A stretch of DNA of 64,000 bases from Sulfolobales archaeon (GTDB taxonomy: Archaea; Thermoproteota; Thermoprotei_A; Sulfolobales; AG1). Both the position numbers and the translations under genes were made by a program. Shown piece after piece: positions 45,659-53,717 of the stretch. The stretch is from assembly GCA_038881635.1 (NCBI GenBank), contig JAVZPJ010000005.1:82335-146334 (forward strand). Reading direction: 5' to 3'. Under the pieces are notes generated by a model. It was given only the letters and a program-made list of their open reading frames with translations, was not told the DNA's origin and ran no database searches. Positions within the stretch are counted from its first letter, which is position 1. Every line of letters starts with the position of its first letter.

Positions 45659-46798
45659 TCACGCTCCTCTAGAATATCTTCTCAACCCCCATACAAGCTC
45701 AGAACTTATAATATAGTTGGTGATGAAGCCTAGGATAATGCCTACTAGATTAGCTATTATATAGTATATGAATAGTGAGAGAATATTAAATACAGTGAAG
45801 ATCACAATGTTTCCAACGGCTACCGCCATATGATATCCTAGAAGTCTTTTCATCCAGCTTCCTCTTCTATCTCTAGAGAATGTCCAGAGATCGTTTAATA
45901 TGAAGTTTGATACTGTAGAGATCTCTATAGCTACTAGAGATGCTATAGGTCTGCTGAAGCCGTTTTCAACCATTACATATAGCACGCCAGTGTTAACTAT
46001 AACTCCTGAAGATCCTACTACAATGAATTTCAGGATTCTATACTCGCTAAGTCTGAGAACTTGTGCTAGAAAGTCTATGACATCTCTAAAGCTCAGCTTG
46101 CTCCTCCCTCTACCTCTTCTCTTGAACACGTAGGGATGCTCGTAGATCCTTTTCACATCTCCTTTTACTATGATCTCTAGAAGCACTTTCATTCCATCTC
46201 CTACGAGTCTCTCAGGATCCACGGAGTCTCTTCTGAATAAGAAGAATCCCGACATAGGATCTCTGATTCTCCTCACATGAGGAATAAGTATTCTAGCAAT
46301 ATATGACGCAACTAGAGATATTATCTTTCTATGAGTACTCCAACCCTCAATACCTCCTCCTCTCACATATCTAGAGGCTATTACGAGATCGTAGTCTTGT
46401 TTTAAAGCTTTCTCAAGCATTCTACTAAGTTCTTCTGGAGGATGCTGTAGGTCTGCATCCATAACAGCTATATACTTTCCTTCTGAGAATCTTATGCCTG
46501 TAACAATGGCAGTACCCAGACCTTTTTTATATCTTCTAACGATGACCCTACCTCTTAAACCCATGTTCCTCATGAGAGTAAGAGCTTTAGCCCATGTCTT
46601 GTCGGGGGAGTTATCATCTACTATCACTATTTCATAAGAATCTTCTAGATCTGAACTTAGAGAACTCTGGATTCTTCTCAGAAGCTCTTCTATGTTCTCA
46701 GATTCATTATAGGTAGGTATTACTATGCTTAGAAAAGGCTTCTCAAGATCTTTGGAACCTACTTCATATAATTCCATATCATGCTCGAATACGATCAT
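45659..46798 (-). CDS. dolichol-phosphate mannosyltransferase-like GT2 fused to a GtrA membrane domain
   Basis: The N-terminal GT2 domain (LSIVIPTYNESENIEELL, IVDDNSPDKTW, VMDADLQHPPEEL and SRYVRGGG) resembles Dpm1, which transfers a sugar from a nucleotide donor to dolichyl phosphate. The C-terminal 130 residues hold four membrane helices of the GtrA type, thought to help flip the lipid-linked sugar. ATG 46798 with GGTGG 6 nt upstream is favoured over GTG 46807. The product could feed the PMT-type transferase at 38-39.7 kb. Confidence 0.9.
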   Translation of the reverse strand: MIVFEHDMELYEVGSKDLEKPFLSIVIPTYNESENIEELLRRIQSSLSSDLEDSYEIVIVDDNSPDKTWAKALTLMRNMGLRGRVIVRRYKKGLGTAIVTGIRFSEGKYIAVMDADLQHPPEELSRMLEKALKQDYDLVIASRYVRGGGIEGWSTHRKIISLVASYIARILIPHVRRIRDPMSGFFLFRRDSVDPERLVGDGMKVLLEIIVKGDVKRIYEHPYVFKRRGRGRSKLSFRDVIDFLAQVLRLSEYRILKFIVVGSSGVIVNTGVLYVMVENGFSRPIASLVAIEISTVSNFILNDLWTFSRDRRGSWMKRLLGYHMAVAVGNIVIFTVFNILSLFIYYIIANLVGIILGFITNYIISSELVWGLRRYSRGA

Positions 46799-47000
46799 GA
46801 TCGCCACCGGAGAATGAAGATCGGGTGGACATGAGATCTTTATCAGGATTTTTAAGAATCTGACGAATCCTTTCTATCCTGCTATCTTCCAAGGCTTTTC
46901 CACTCCTTTATAAGATCGATCTTATCTATAGCTTGTATCATGCTACCACAGCTTTGTACTGTATAGAGTTCTTTGGAATCACTATATATAGGGTTTCACT

Positions 47001-48422
47001 TTATGCTTCTCCCAAGATCCTCTTTAGAATAGGATATGCTTCTAAAGCTCTCTCATAGACTATTATAGTGTAGAACTGTTCTACGATACCTATAGCGAGT
47101 AGTATTCCAACACCGGTTCCATAGGTCATGAAGATGTCTGCTACGATTACTATTGCAACTACGATGAGAGAGCTTAATATAGTGAGAGGGTATATGTATC
47201 TAGCTAGCATGGCTTCAAGTATCTTAGGATTTCTTCTGAGACCAGGTATTTCAAGTCCTGACTGTATAAGTCTTTCAGCCTGACCTGAGGGGTTTAAACC
47301 TGCTACCTCTATCCACATAAGCCCGAATAATACTGCTAATACTGTGAATATTATCACGTGTATCATAACCCTTCCAGGATCTTGGAAAAGCTCGTAGAAG
47401 CCTGATATAGGTCTAAGATAATACATAAGCCATCCCAGAGCGTTTGCTATAGTTGGATTTCCAGAGGCTATGCTGTAGAATATGAATAGATCGCTGTAGA
47501 GTATTGATATCAGTAGAACTGGGAGGTTTGTTACGTAGAGGAATTGTAGTGGAACTCTGGTTCTCACACCTCTAAGCCTTTGCATGGTTACTGGTATGTA
47601 GACTTTCATTCTCTGAAGATATATTAGTAAGAACATTACAACTATAAGAGCTATCAAGCCTATTAGATTGGGAAGATACATTGTTCCTGAAGCTCTGATC
47701 ATTATATTATCTATGGAGAGATCTCCATTGTGAGATGCCCAGATGAGATATGGTATGAATCCAAAAGGTTGTGAATCCGATGTTGACACTGGTAGTGGAG
47801 AGAAGAGCCTGTTAATAACATCTCTGGCAACACCTGCTAGGATGAATAATGATATTCCACTTCCAATACCCCAGCCCATTTGAAGAGATTCGTCGAGAAG
47901 CATTATGAGATATGTTGCGAATACTAGTTGAAACCATACTAGAAATCTGATCCAGAAGCTTGCGGAAACATCGAAAACAGGATTAGGTCCTGTGAGAGTC
48001 CAGAAGTTAGATCCTACTATTACAAAGCCTCCGGCCTCGACACCTGCTATTATGAGTGCTAGTGTCTTCTGGGAGAGAGTGAATTTTCTCCTCTCCTCAG
48101 CTTTTGAAAGATCTAGGGTGAGAAGTTTGGAGCCTACGAGTATCTGCATTATAAGACCTGCGGTCACTATAGGACCTATACCAAGCTGAGCTAGTGTTCC
48201 TCCTGACATTGCGAATACTATCTGAACTATCTGAGGAAGATTTCCTAAGAGTCTTGGAGCATGTTCTATACCGTATAATGGTATTGCAGACATGAAGAGG
48301 TAGAGTATGAGAGCTATACCTGTGTATACAAGTCTAATACCTAGAGTGGGTTTTATCTTAACCCTCTCAACTCCTGGAAGTTTCTCACCTATTCTAGCTA
48401 GAAATCCTAGTACGTCAGGCAT
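47001..48422 (-). CDS. secY: protein translocase subunit SecY
   Basis: Channel-forming subunit of the Sec translocon, 473 aa with ten expected membrane helices. Characteristic parts are the N-terminal IKPTLGIRLVYTGIALILYLFMSAIPLYG, the plug region AMSGGTLAQLGIGPIVTAGLIMQIL and the cytoplasmic loop LRGVRTRVPLQFLYVTNLPVLL. It follows rps2 after 104 bp at the end of the ribosomal operon, an unusual location: archaeal secY more often follows rpl15. Confidence 0.95.
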   Translation of the reverse strand: MPDVLGFLARIGEKLPGVERVKIKPTLGIRLVYTGIALILYLFMSAIPLYGIEHAPRLLGNLPQIVQIVFAMSGGTLAQLGIGPIVTAGLIMQILVGSKLLTLDLSKAEERRKFTLSQKTLALIIAGVEAGGFVIVGSNFWTLTGPNPVFDVSASFWIRFLVWFQLVFATYLIMLLDESLQMGWGIGSGISLFILAGVARDVINRLFSPLPVSTSDSQPFGFIPYLIWASHNGDLSIDNIMIRASGTMYLPNLIGLIALIVVMFLLIYLQRMKVYIPVTMQRLRGVRTRVPLQFLYVTNLPVLLISILYSDLFIFYSIASGNPTIANALGWLMYYLRPISGFYELFQDPGRVMIHVIIFTVLAVLFGLMWIEVAGLNPSGQAERLIQSGLEIPGLRRNPKILEAMLARYIYPLTILSSLIVVAIVIVADIFMTYGTGVGILLAIGIVEQFYTIIVYERALEAYPILKRILGEA

Positions 48423-48526
48423 TTGAACACCTCTCGAAGTATAGTCATACCTTTATTCTCCTAAGACATAATATCTACGAATACTATATAAGTCTGATTA
48501 CTCTGAAAACCCTTGTAATAGAAGAT

Positions 48527-49204
48527 CTAGTGGTATTCTCCAGGTTTCGTCTCGAAGTCTTCTATAGAAACTCCTATATCTTGATTGGGTGCTATCTCTC
48601 CTCTCTCTCTCATAACTTGTCTTGTGAGAAGATAGTATAGAAGAGCTAGAGATTTCCTACCCTTATTATTTCCTGGGATCACGAGATCTATTCCACTCAG
48701 TTTTGCATCAGTGCTTGCGAACGCGACTATGGGGATTCCTACTTCTATAGCTTCTGTAAGTGCTTGAGTATCGATCCTGGGATCTGATATGACCACGATC
48801 TCAGGCTCTATATATGTTGAGAGGTATGGGTTTGTGAATGTTCCAGGAATAAATCTGCCTAGAACCGCTCTACCTCTGATCATCTTAGCAAACATTTCAA
48901 CAGGTTTGAAACTATACTGTCTACCTCCTACAGCTACTACCCCCTGAGGATCATATCTTGCTATGAATTTTCCGGCGAGTCTGATCCTTTCATCGATCTT
49001 TCTCACATCAAAAATATAAAGCCCGTCACTTCTAACTCTGAATACGAATCTCTCGAGATACTTATTAGCTGTGTAGGTTCCTATATGAACTCCTGCAGAG
49101 AGGTAGACCTCTACTGGGACTAGAAGTTCTGCAGCAGCGTATCTGGCAACCATTGTACTTTCTTGTTTAACTTCTTCAGAGCCTTCGTAGTCGTAAGAGC
49201 TCAT
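48527..49204 (-). CDS. rps2: 30S ribosomal protein uS2
   Basis: Small-subunit protein uS2, 225 aa. Family signatures are LSAGVHIGTYTANKYLERFVF near the N-terminus, RFIPGTFTNP, VVISDPRID and VPIVAFA-like IPIVAFASTDAKLSGIDLVIPGNNKGRKSLALLYYLL. It comes 6 nt after rpo10. The C-terminal tail is acidic. Confidence 0.96.
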   Translation of the reverse strand: MSSYDYEGSEEVKQESTMVARYAAAELLVPVEVYLSAGVHIGTYTANKYLERFVFRVRSDGLYIFDVRKIDERIRLAGKFIARYDPQGVVAVGGRQYSFKPVEMFAKMIRGRAVLGRFIPGTFTNPYLSTYIEPEIVVISDPRIDTQALTEAIEVGIPIVAFASTDAKLSGIDLVIPGNNKGRKSLALLYYLLTRQVMRERGEIAPNQDIGVSIEDFETKPGEYH

Positions 49205-49210
49205 ATATTG

Positions 49211-49411
49211 TCACCCAAGTCTTCTGTAGTATGCTATCTCATATATTAGAGGAACGTGAGATAGGAGTATTCTTCTACAACAGTATCTTCTTACTCCTAG
49301 CTCATCTAATACCTTCTTAGGATCCTCACCAGCTTCTACTCTTCTCTTAAATTCATCCCAGTGTCTTGCTATAGGATATCCACAGGTGTAGCATCTCACG
49401 GGAATTATCAT
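49211..49411 (-). CDS. rpo10: DNA-directed RNA polymerase subunit Rpo10 (RpoN)
   Basis: Small zinc-binding polymerase subunit. [21 protein letters not shown] and [19 protein letters not shown] give the typical CxxC...CC zinc site. ATG 49411, preceded by GGTGAT, produces the family start (66 aa); the upstream in-frame start at 49420 would overlap rps9. Confidence 0.96.
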   Translation of the reverse strand: MIIPVRCYTCGYPIARHWDEFKRRVEAGEDPKKVLDELGVRRYCCRRILLSHVPLIYEIAYYRRLG

Positions 49412-49416
49412 TCTAA

Positions 49417-49839
49417 TCACCTATAAGACTTCTGTCTGAATCTTCTTGCTGAATATCTCATCCATTTCTCAGGTTCTGTTTGTCTGGGATCTCCTGCTAG
49501 CATTGATCTATCATATTCTATGTAGAGAGATCTTATGAGAGATTCATCTTCGAAGTATCTTAGAATACCTCTTGCAACAGCCATTCTAACAGCCTTAGCT
49601 TGAGAGACATATCCTCCTCCGCTTACGGAGACATCTATATCTATAAGAGATCTGAGTTTCTCACCTATTAAGAGAACAGGTTCCATCATTATCAGTTTGG
49701 TCATCTCATTAGGCCATACCTCTATGGGAATCCCGTTAACCCTGTATCTTCCATTGCCTTTCCTGATAACCGCTCGAGCTATTGATGTCTTTCTAGAACC
49801 AGATGATATCACTATCTTAGGACTCTCTTGAGAGCTCAT
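49417..49839 (-). CDS. rps9: 30S ribosomal protein uS9
   Basis: 140-residue small-subunit protein whose C-terminal tail reaches tRNA in the P site. [24 protein letters not shown] at the N-terminus and the C-terminal [12 protein letters not shown] are definitive. It lies 3 nt after rpl13. Confidence 0.96.
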   Translation of the reverse strand: MSSQESPKIVISSGSRKTSIARAVIRKGNGRYRVNGIPIEVWPNEMTKLIMMEPVLLIGEKLRSLIDIDVSVSGGGYVSQAKAVRMAVARGILRYFEDESLIRSLYIEYDRSMLAGDPRQTEPEKWMRYSARRFRQKSYR

Positions 49840-49842
49840 CGG

Positions 49843-50322
49843 TTAGCTCACCCATCCGAGAGCTCTAGCGATCTCAGCTACTGAAACAACTTCATACTTG
49901 AGTTTTGAAGCGTCTGCAAATGGTATCTTGATCATGGGTTTGCCGGCTAGTTCTTCGGGGATTCCATAGAATACTCTAAGTCTTTTCAAGGCTTTGAAAC
50001 CTCTGTCACTCTCTTTTGGAAGCATTCCTCTAATAGTTCTCTTAACAATATTAATAGGATTTCTAGGTTTCTTAGGACCTTTATAAGGATTCTTATGAGT
50101 TTTAAGCTTTAAGAGAAGTTTGTAGCCTTCTATAACTCTTCTTCTCTCGCCTGATACAACTGCTTTCTCTGCATTAACTATGTAAACTCTATATCCTTCG
50201 AGAAGAAGCTTGGCGACAACGCTAGCCATTCTACCTAGTATCATGTTCTCGGCATCTATAATCACTATATTATTCTCACCATATGTCTTCTTAATCTCTT
50301 CTATGAAGTTTTTCATCTTCAT
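49843..50322 (-). CDS. rpl13: 50S ribosomal protein uL13
   Basis: Large-subunit protein uL13, 159 aa. Recognised by IIDAENMILGRMASVVAKLLLEGYRVYIVNAEKAVVSG and IVKRTIRGMLPKESDRGFKALKRLRVFYGIP. Its ATG overlaps the rpl18e stop by 4 nt. The N-terminus has about 15 extra residues compared with short archaeal forms; ATG at residue 3 is an alternative. Confidence 0.96.
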   Translation of the reverse strand: MKMKNFIEEIKKTYGENNIVIIDAENMILGRMASVVAKLLLEGYRVYIVNAEKAVVSGERRRVIEGYKLLLKLKTHKNPYKGPKKPRNPINIVKRTIRGMLPKESDRGFKALKRLRVFYGIPEELAGKPMIKIPFADASKLKYEVVSVAEIARALGWVS

Positions 50323-50681
50323 ATTATTATCCTCACCCCTCTACCTTCAGGATTTTCCTTCAAAAGATCTCTTATAGTGATTGCTCTCCCTCCAGAAGAT
50401 CTTATTTTCTCAAGAGCTTTAGCGGAGTAGGAGTATGCAGCTATTGTGATCTTCTTCTTAAGAGATCCTGATGCTAGAACCTTTCCAGGAACTACGACGA
50501 TCTCGTTCTCCTTAGCATATCTCGAGATCCTAGATATGTTAACTGCAACACGTTTTCTAGAACTTCTCTCGAGATACTCTGCCACGGCATCCCATACAGG
50601 TGCTTTATACTTATTAGCGTATCTCCTGAGATCTGATATGATTCTTCTTAGCATTATATTTGTAGGTCCTGTTCTCGCCAT
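50319..50681 (-). CDS. rpl18e: 50S ribosomal protein eL18
   Basis: Archaeal/eukaryal large-subunit protein eL18, 120 aa: VNISRISRYAKENEIVVVPGKVLASGSLKKKITIAAYSYSAKALEKI and the end NPEGRGVRIII are conserved. It starts 4 nt after rpo3 and overlaps rpl13. Confidence 0.95.
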   Translation of the reverse strand: MARTGPTNIMLRRIISDLRRYANKYKAPVWDAVAEYLERSSRKRVAVNISRISRYAKENEIVVVPGKVLASGSLKKKITIAAYSYSAKALEKIRSSGGRAITIRDLLKENPEGRGVRIII

Positions 50682-50685
50682 GAGA

Positions 50686-51579
50686 TCACCTTATGTTCTC
50701 AGCCTGTTCTATTAAATGGTCTATCTTGCTAATAAGTATGTCAAGAGCTGTTAGAATAATGCTTTTCAGGCTGAGCTGTCCAACACTCTCTAGAAATAAC
50801 ACGTATTGATCTTTTCTATAGCCTATTTTGATAGAACCTTCAGGACATTTCTTTACACACTGCATGCAGAGAGTGCATCTGTAAATATCTTTTACAATGA
50901 TCTTTCCATCGGTTTTTGAGAATTCGAGAATATTCACAGGACATGAGCCTACGCATTCCTCGATTCTTGGGTAGAGTTCTTCACTAACTCTGTTAGTACT
51001 TATCTCGGCAACATATCTTACTCCTGCAACTGAGACGGGGCTCCACTTGATATGCTCTATACCACGTCCTAATCTTGCTTTCGCATCAAAAGATATTCTC
51101 TGGTCGGGTCCTAGAACTGCTATGGGTATCTCTTCGTAAACAGGTTTTACGTAAGGATCGTCTGAGACAAGATCTTTCGAATAAAATATCTTGAGATCTC
51201 TACCTTTGTTATCTATAGATGCTCTTATGTATGTGAAGCAGTTCTCACACTCCTCGCGAGAAGGTCTTGAGATGCTCTCCTCGGGAGCTTCTGTATAGTA
51301 GCTCTCCATGCATTTAGCGCATTCCTCAGGAGATCTATATCTGGTTAAAGCTTCCTCAGATCTCAGAGGTATAAGTCCTAGTCTATGTGCTATTATCTCA
51401 TCGTAGAGGGGTGATGTATTGTCGTAGAATATAACCTCGTCTATAGCCATTGTAGGGACTTCAAGCTGGATCATTCTTCTTAGAGCATTTAAAATAGGTA
51501 GAGGAACGCCTTCGATAAGAGCTTCAATATAATCATCTGTCTTCGTGAGAATCTTAATTTTAACATCTTCAGATCCCAT
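50686..51579 (-). CDS. rpo3: DNA-directed RNA polymerase subunit Rpo3 (RpoD) with iron-sulfur domain
   Basis: Assembly-platform subunit of RNA polymerase, equivalent to Rpb3. The dimerisation part shows ALRRMIQLEVPTMAIDEVIFYDNTSPLYDEIIAHRLGLIPL. Two CxxC pairs at about 88-91 and 109-112 (ECAKC, ECENC) may bind zinc. The inserted ferredoxin-like domain has ECVGSCP and YRCTLCMQCVKKCPEG, enough for at least one 4Fe-4S cluster; the first group has only two Cys. Total 297 aa. Confidence 0.95.
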   Translation of the reverse strand: MGSEDVKIKILTKTDDYIEALIEGVPLPILNALRRMIQLEVPTMAIDEVIFYDNTSPLYDEIIAHRLGLIPLRSEEALTRYRSPEECAKCMESYYTEAPEESISRPSREECENCFTYIRASIDNKGRDLKIFYSKDLVSDDPYVKPVYEEIPIAVLGPDQRISFDAKARLGRGIEHIKWSPVSVAGVRYVAEISTNRVSEELYPRIEECVGSCPVNILEFSKTDGKIIVKDIYRCTLCMQCVKKCPEGSIKIGYRKDQYVLFLESVGQLSLKSIILTALDILISKIDHLIEQAENIR

Positions 51580-51596
51580 CTAAAAACACCGAGGAT

Positions 51597-52007
51597 TTAT
51601 ACTCTTCTACCTCTCCTACCGCCAGGTCTTCTTGTGGTGTCATGAGGTATTGGGGTCACATCTTCTATTCTTCCTATTACAAAGCCTACTCTCGCGAGAG
51701 CTCTTATAGCGGGCTGAGCTCCGGGGCCTGGTATCTTAGGTCCGTGTCCTCCTGGAGCTCTAACTCTTATATGGATTGCTGTTATACCTTTTTCGAGAGC
51801 TTCCTGGGCTACTTTGTATGCTACCATCATGGCTGCGTAGGGTGATGGCTTCTCTCTATCAGCTTTAACAACATGTCCTCCAGAAGCTCTTGATATGGTT
51901 TCTGCACCTGATAGATCTGTTATGTGGACGTGTGTGTTGTTATAGGATGCGTATATATGAGCTATACCCCATCTAAGCTCTCTAGATTGGAGGCTCAAGA
52001 GCTTCAC
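51597..52007 (-). CDS. rps11: 30S ribosomal protein uS11
   Basis: 136 aa. [48 protein letters not shown] and the C-terminal [21 protein letters not shown] are diagnostic. Its start overlaps the rps4 stop by 4 nt. Confidence 0.97.
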   Translation of the reverse strand: MKLLSLQSRELRWGIAHIYASYNNTHVHITDLSGAETISRASGGHVVKADREKPSPYAAMMVAYKVAQEALEKGITAIHIRVRAPGGHGPKIPGPGAQPAIRALARVGFVIGRIEDVTPIPHDTTRRPGGRRGRRV

Positions 52008-52507
52008 CCTTTGGAGGAGCTGTAGTATGGTGAGGTAGGATAGAATCCTATGAGATCTTCTTCATCTCTGGAGACGAGATATCCTGGTGATGTGACTCTT
52101 CTACCTCCAATAGCTATGTGGCCGTGCACTATTAGCTGTCTAGCGTGGTGAATGCTTTTACTCAGACCTTTCCTGTATACAAGGGTTTGAAGTCTTCTCT
52201 CGAGAACATCGCTTACTGTTAGGTTGAGGATATCATCTAGAGTTGCGTTGGTGATCTTTAGAAGTCCTATTCTGTAGAGTCTTTCGATTAATCTCTTCTC
52301 CTCGGCGCTTCTAGCATCTTGAGGTAGAGAGAGTAGAGCTCTGGCTCTCTCTCTTATTCTTCTCAGATAAGTTTGAGCTCTCCATAGTTCTCTCTTGTTT
52401 CTCAGACCGTATGCTCCTAGTAGTCTCATCTCTTCTTCTAGTCTAGATTTAATCCAGGGATGTCCAGGTCTCTCCCATTTCTTTCTAGGTTTTCTAGGGT
52501 CTCCCAT
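52004..52507 (-). CDS. rps4: 30S ribosomal protein uS4
   Basis: 167 aa, archaeal-length uS4, an early 16S rRNA binder. The S4 RNA-binding domain is seen in [44 protein letters not shown]. It begins 15 nt after rps13. Confidence 0.97.
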   Translation of the reverse strand: MGDPRKPRKKWERPGHPWIKSRLEEEMRLLGAYGLRNKRELWRAQTYLRRIRERARALLSLPQDARSAEEKRLIERLYRIGLLKITNATLDDILNLTVSDVLERRLQTLVYRKGLSKSIHHARQLIVHGHIAIGGRRVTSPGYLVSRDEEDLIGFYPTSPYYSSSKG

Positions 52508-52522
52508 GGATTCTCACCTTAT

Positions 52523-53005
52523 CTAGCTCTTCTTACCTCCTTCGCCTGCGGCTTCTCTCTTCTTTCTAACTCCTACTGTGACTCCTGTTCTGCCTGTGGT
52601 AGCTGTTCTCTGACCTCTTACTTTGAGTCCTAGCGAGTGTCTGAAGCCTCTCCAGCTTTTTGTTCTCATTTCTCTTTCTATGTCTTCTCTTACTGCGAGG
52701 ATGAGTTCGGATCCTATCAGATGTTTATCTATGCCTTCTGCGAGATCTTTTCTTCTGTTATAATACCATGATGGTATCTTGAAGCTGGCTGGATCTCTTA
52801 TTATCCTCTCTATGTTTTTTAAGGTTTCTTCGTCTAGATAGCCGAGTCTGAGATTAGGGTCGAGACCTAGGATTCTGCATATAGCTAGAGCGAAGTTATA
52901 GCCTACGCCTTTGATCCTTGAAAGAGCGTATGGTATAAGCTGTGAACCATCTAGATCTGTGTTCGCTATTCTCACTATATGTCTGAAGCCTCTCTCGCTA
53001 GACAC
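52523..53005 (-). CDS. rps13: 30S ribosomal protein uS13
   Basis: 160 aa, first gene of the nine-gene ribosomal/RNA polymerase operon. RHIVRIANTDLDGSQLIPYALSRIKGVGYNFALAICRILG and the late SWRGFRHSLGLKVRGQRTATTGRTG identify it. The 105-bp gap to the divergent gene at 53111 must hold the operon promoter. Confidence 0.97.
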   Translation of the reverse strand: MSSERGFRHIVRIANTDLDGSQLIPYALSRIKGVGYNFALAICRILGLDPNLRLGYLDEETLKNIERIIRDPASFKIPSWYYNRRKDLAEGIDKHLIGSELILAVREDIEREMRTKSWRGFRHSLGLKVRGQRTATTGRTGVTVGVRKKREAAGEGGKKS

Positions 53006-53110
53006 CTTGAATCTCCACCCGCAGTTGATATTAGCTACTATATAGACTTACTGGTTCAGGAGAATAAAAGCTTTAAGAACCGGCATTCTATAATAATGCT
53101 CTGAAGAAGA

Positions 53111-53527
53111 ATGCTAGAGTCTGAGAGAGAAGGCTATAGACTTTCAGATGATGAGATTATAAGAGTGAGAAGGTATAATAGATGTGTTGCGGTGGGGAGT
53201 CTAGAGTTATTTGAGAGAGATCCAGAGATCTTCAAGAGGATCCACAGGATCTCTAGGTTGGCGGGTAAGAAGCTCTACATAATACTACTAGGAGATGCAA
53301 CACCATCTAGATGGGCTAGAGTTTTCAGAGATCATCTAGCGACAAATATTGATGTAGCAATAAGAATATATGAAGTAAGAGAGATAAGTTCTCTAGAAAA
53401 ACTATTAAAAGATCTCTGTGATAGAAACACTCTGCTATTCCTAGAGAAGAGAGAAGAATTGATAGAGTATGCCAACAGAGAAAAACTCTCAGAAAAATGC
53501 AACATAATACTCTTCGAGAAAAAATAA
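53111..53527 (+). CDS. hypothetical protein
   Basis: A soluble 138-residue alpha/beta protein of unknown function, rich in Arg and Glu. The alternation of strand-like LYIILLGDA, NIDVAIRIYEV, TLLFLEKR and NIILFEKK with amphipathic helices suggests a small Rossmann-like or TOPRIM/NYN-like fold, but no catalytic motif is evident. It marks the end of the core-gene region; a 24-nt repeat copy begins 33 nt after its stop. Confidence 0.6.
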   Translation: MLESEREGYRLSDDEIIRVRRYNRCVAVGSLELFERDPEIFKRIHRISRLAGKKLYIILLGDATPSRWARVFRDHLATNIDVAIRIYEVREISSLEKLLKDLCDRNTLLFLEKREELIEYANREKLSEKCNIILFEKK

Positions 53528-53560
53528 CTCCCTCCAACCTAAACCTCAGCCCTTTCTCAT

Positions 53561-53584
53561 CTTTCACTCTTTTCTTATTGTTTC
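53561..53584 (+). repeat. 24-nt repeat, diverged copy A
   Basis: Begins CTTTCACTC and ends TTGTTTC; it differs from the exact copies (B and D) at positions 7 and 21 only. It is 33 nt downstream of the stop of the gene at 53111. Confidence 0.75.
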
Positions 53585-53600
53585 ATATCTCTTCAGATAT
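53585..53600. repeat. perfect 6-bp hairpin between copies A and A-prime
   Basis: ATATCT-CTTC-AGATAT immediately follows copy A, forming a palindrome at the centre of the inverted pair. Confidence 0.7.
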
Positions 53601-53608
53601 ATCGTTGC

Positions 53609-53632
53609 GAAGCAATGAGAAAAGATTAAATG
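53609..53632 (-). repeat. 24-nt repeat, inverted diverged copy A-prime
   Basis: Read on the plus strand it begins GAAGCAATGAG; it matches the reverse complement of the exact repeat at 20 of 24 positions. With copy A it makes an inverted pair spanning 72 bp. On its own strand it lies downstream of the CAP-domain gene stop. Confidence 0.65.
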
Positions 53633-53717
53633 AGAAATAGACATACCCTATATATTAGTCTCAGTGTTTCTACTATAACTATTGGATTAGATCATAAGGA
53701 ATCTGCTCTTCTTCATG

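Noticed and set aside
46808..47000. A possible secE-sized gene between secY and the DPM-like gene
   Set aside because: The longest frame there has about 19 codons and no hydrophobic helix. Only a TATA-like CTATATATAG and the palindrome ATAAGATCGATCTTAT are seen.
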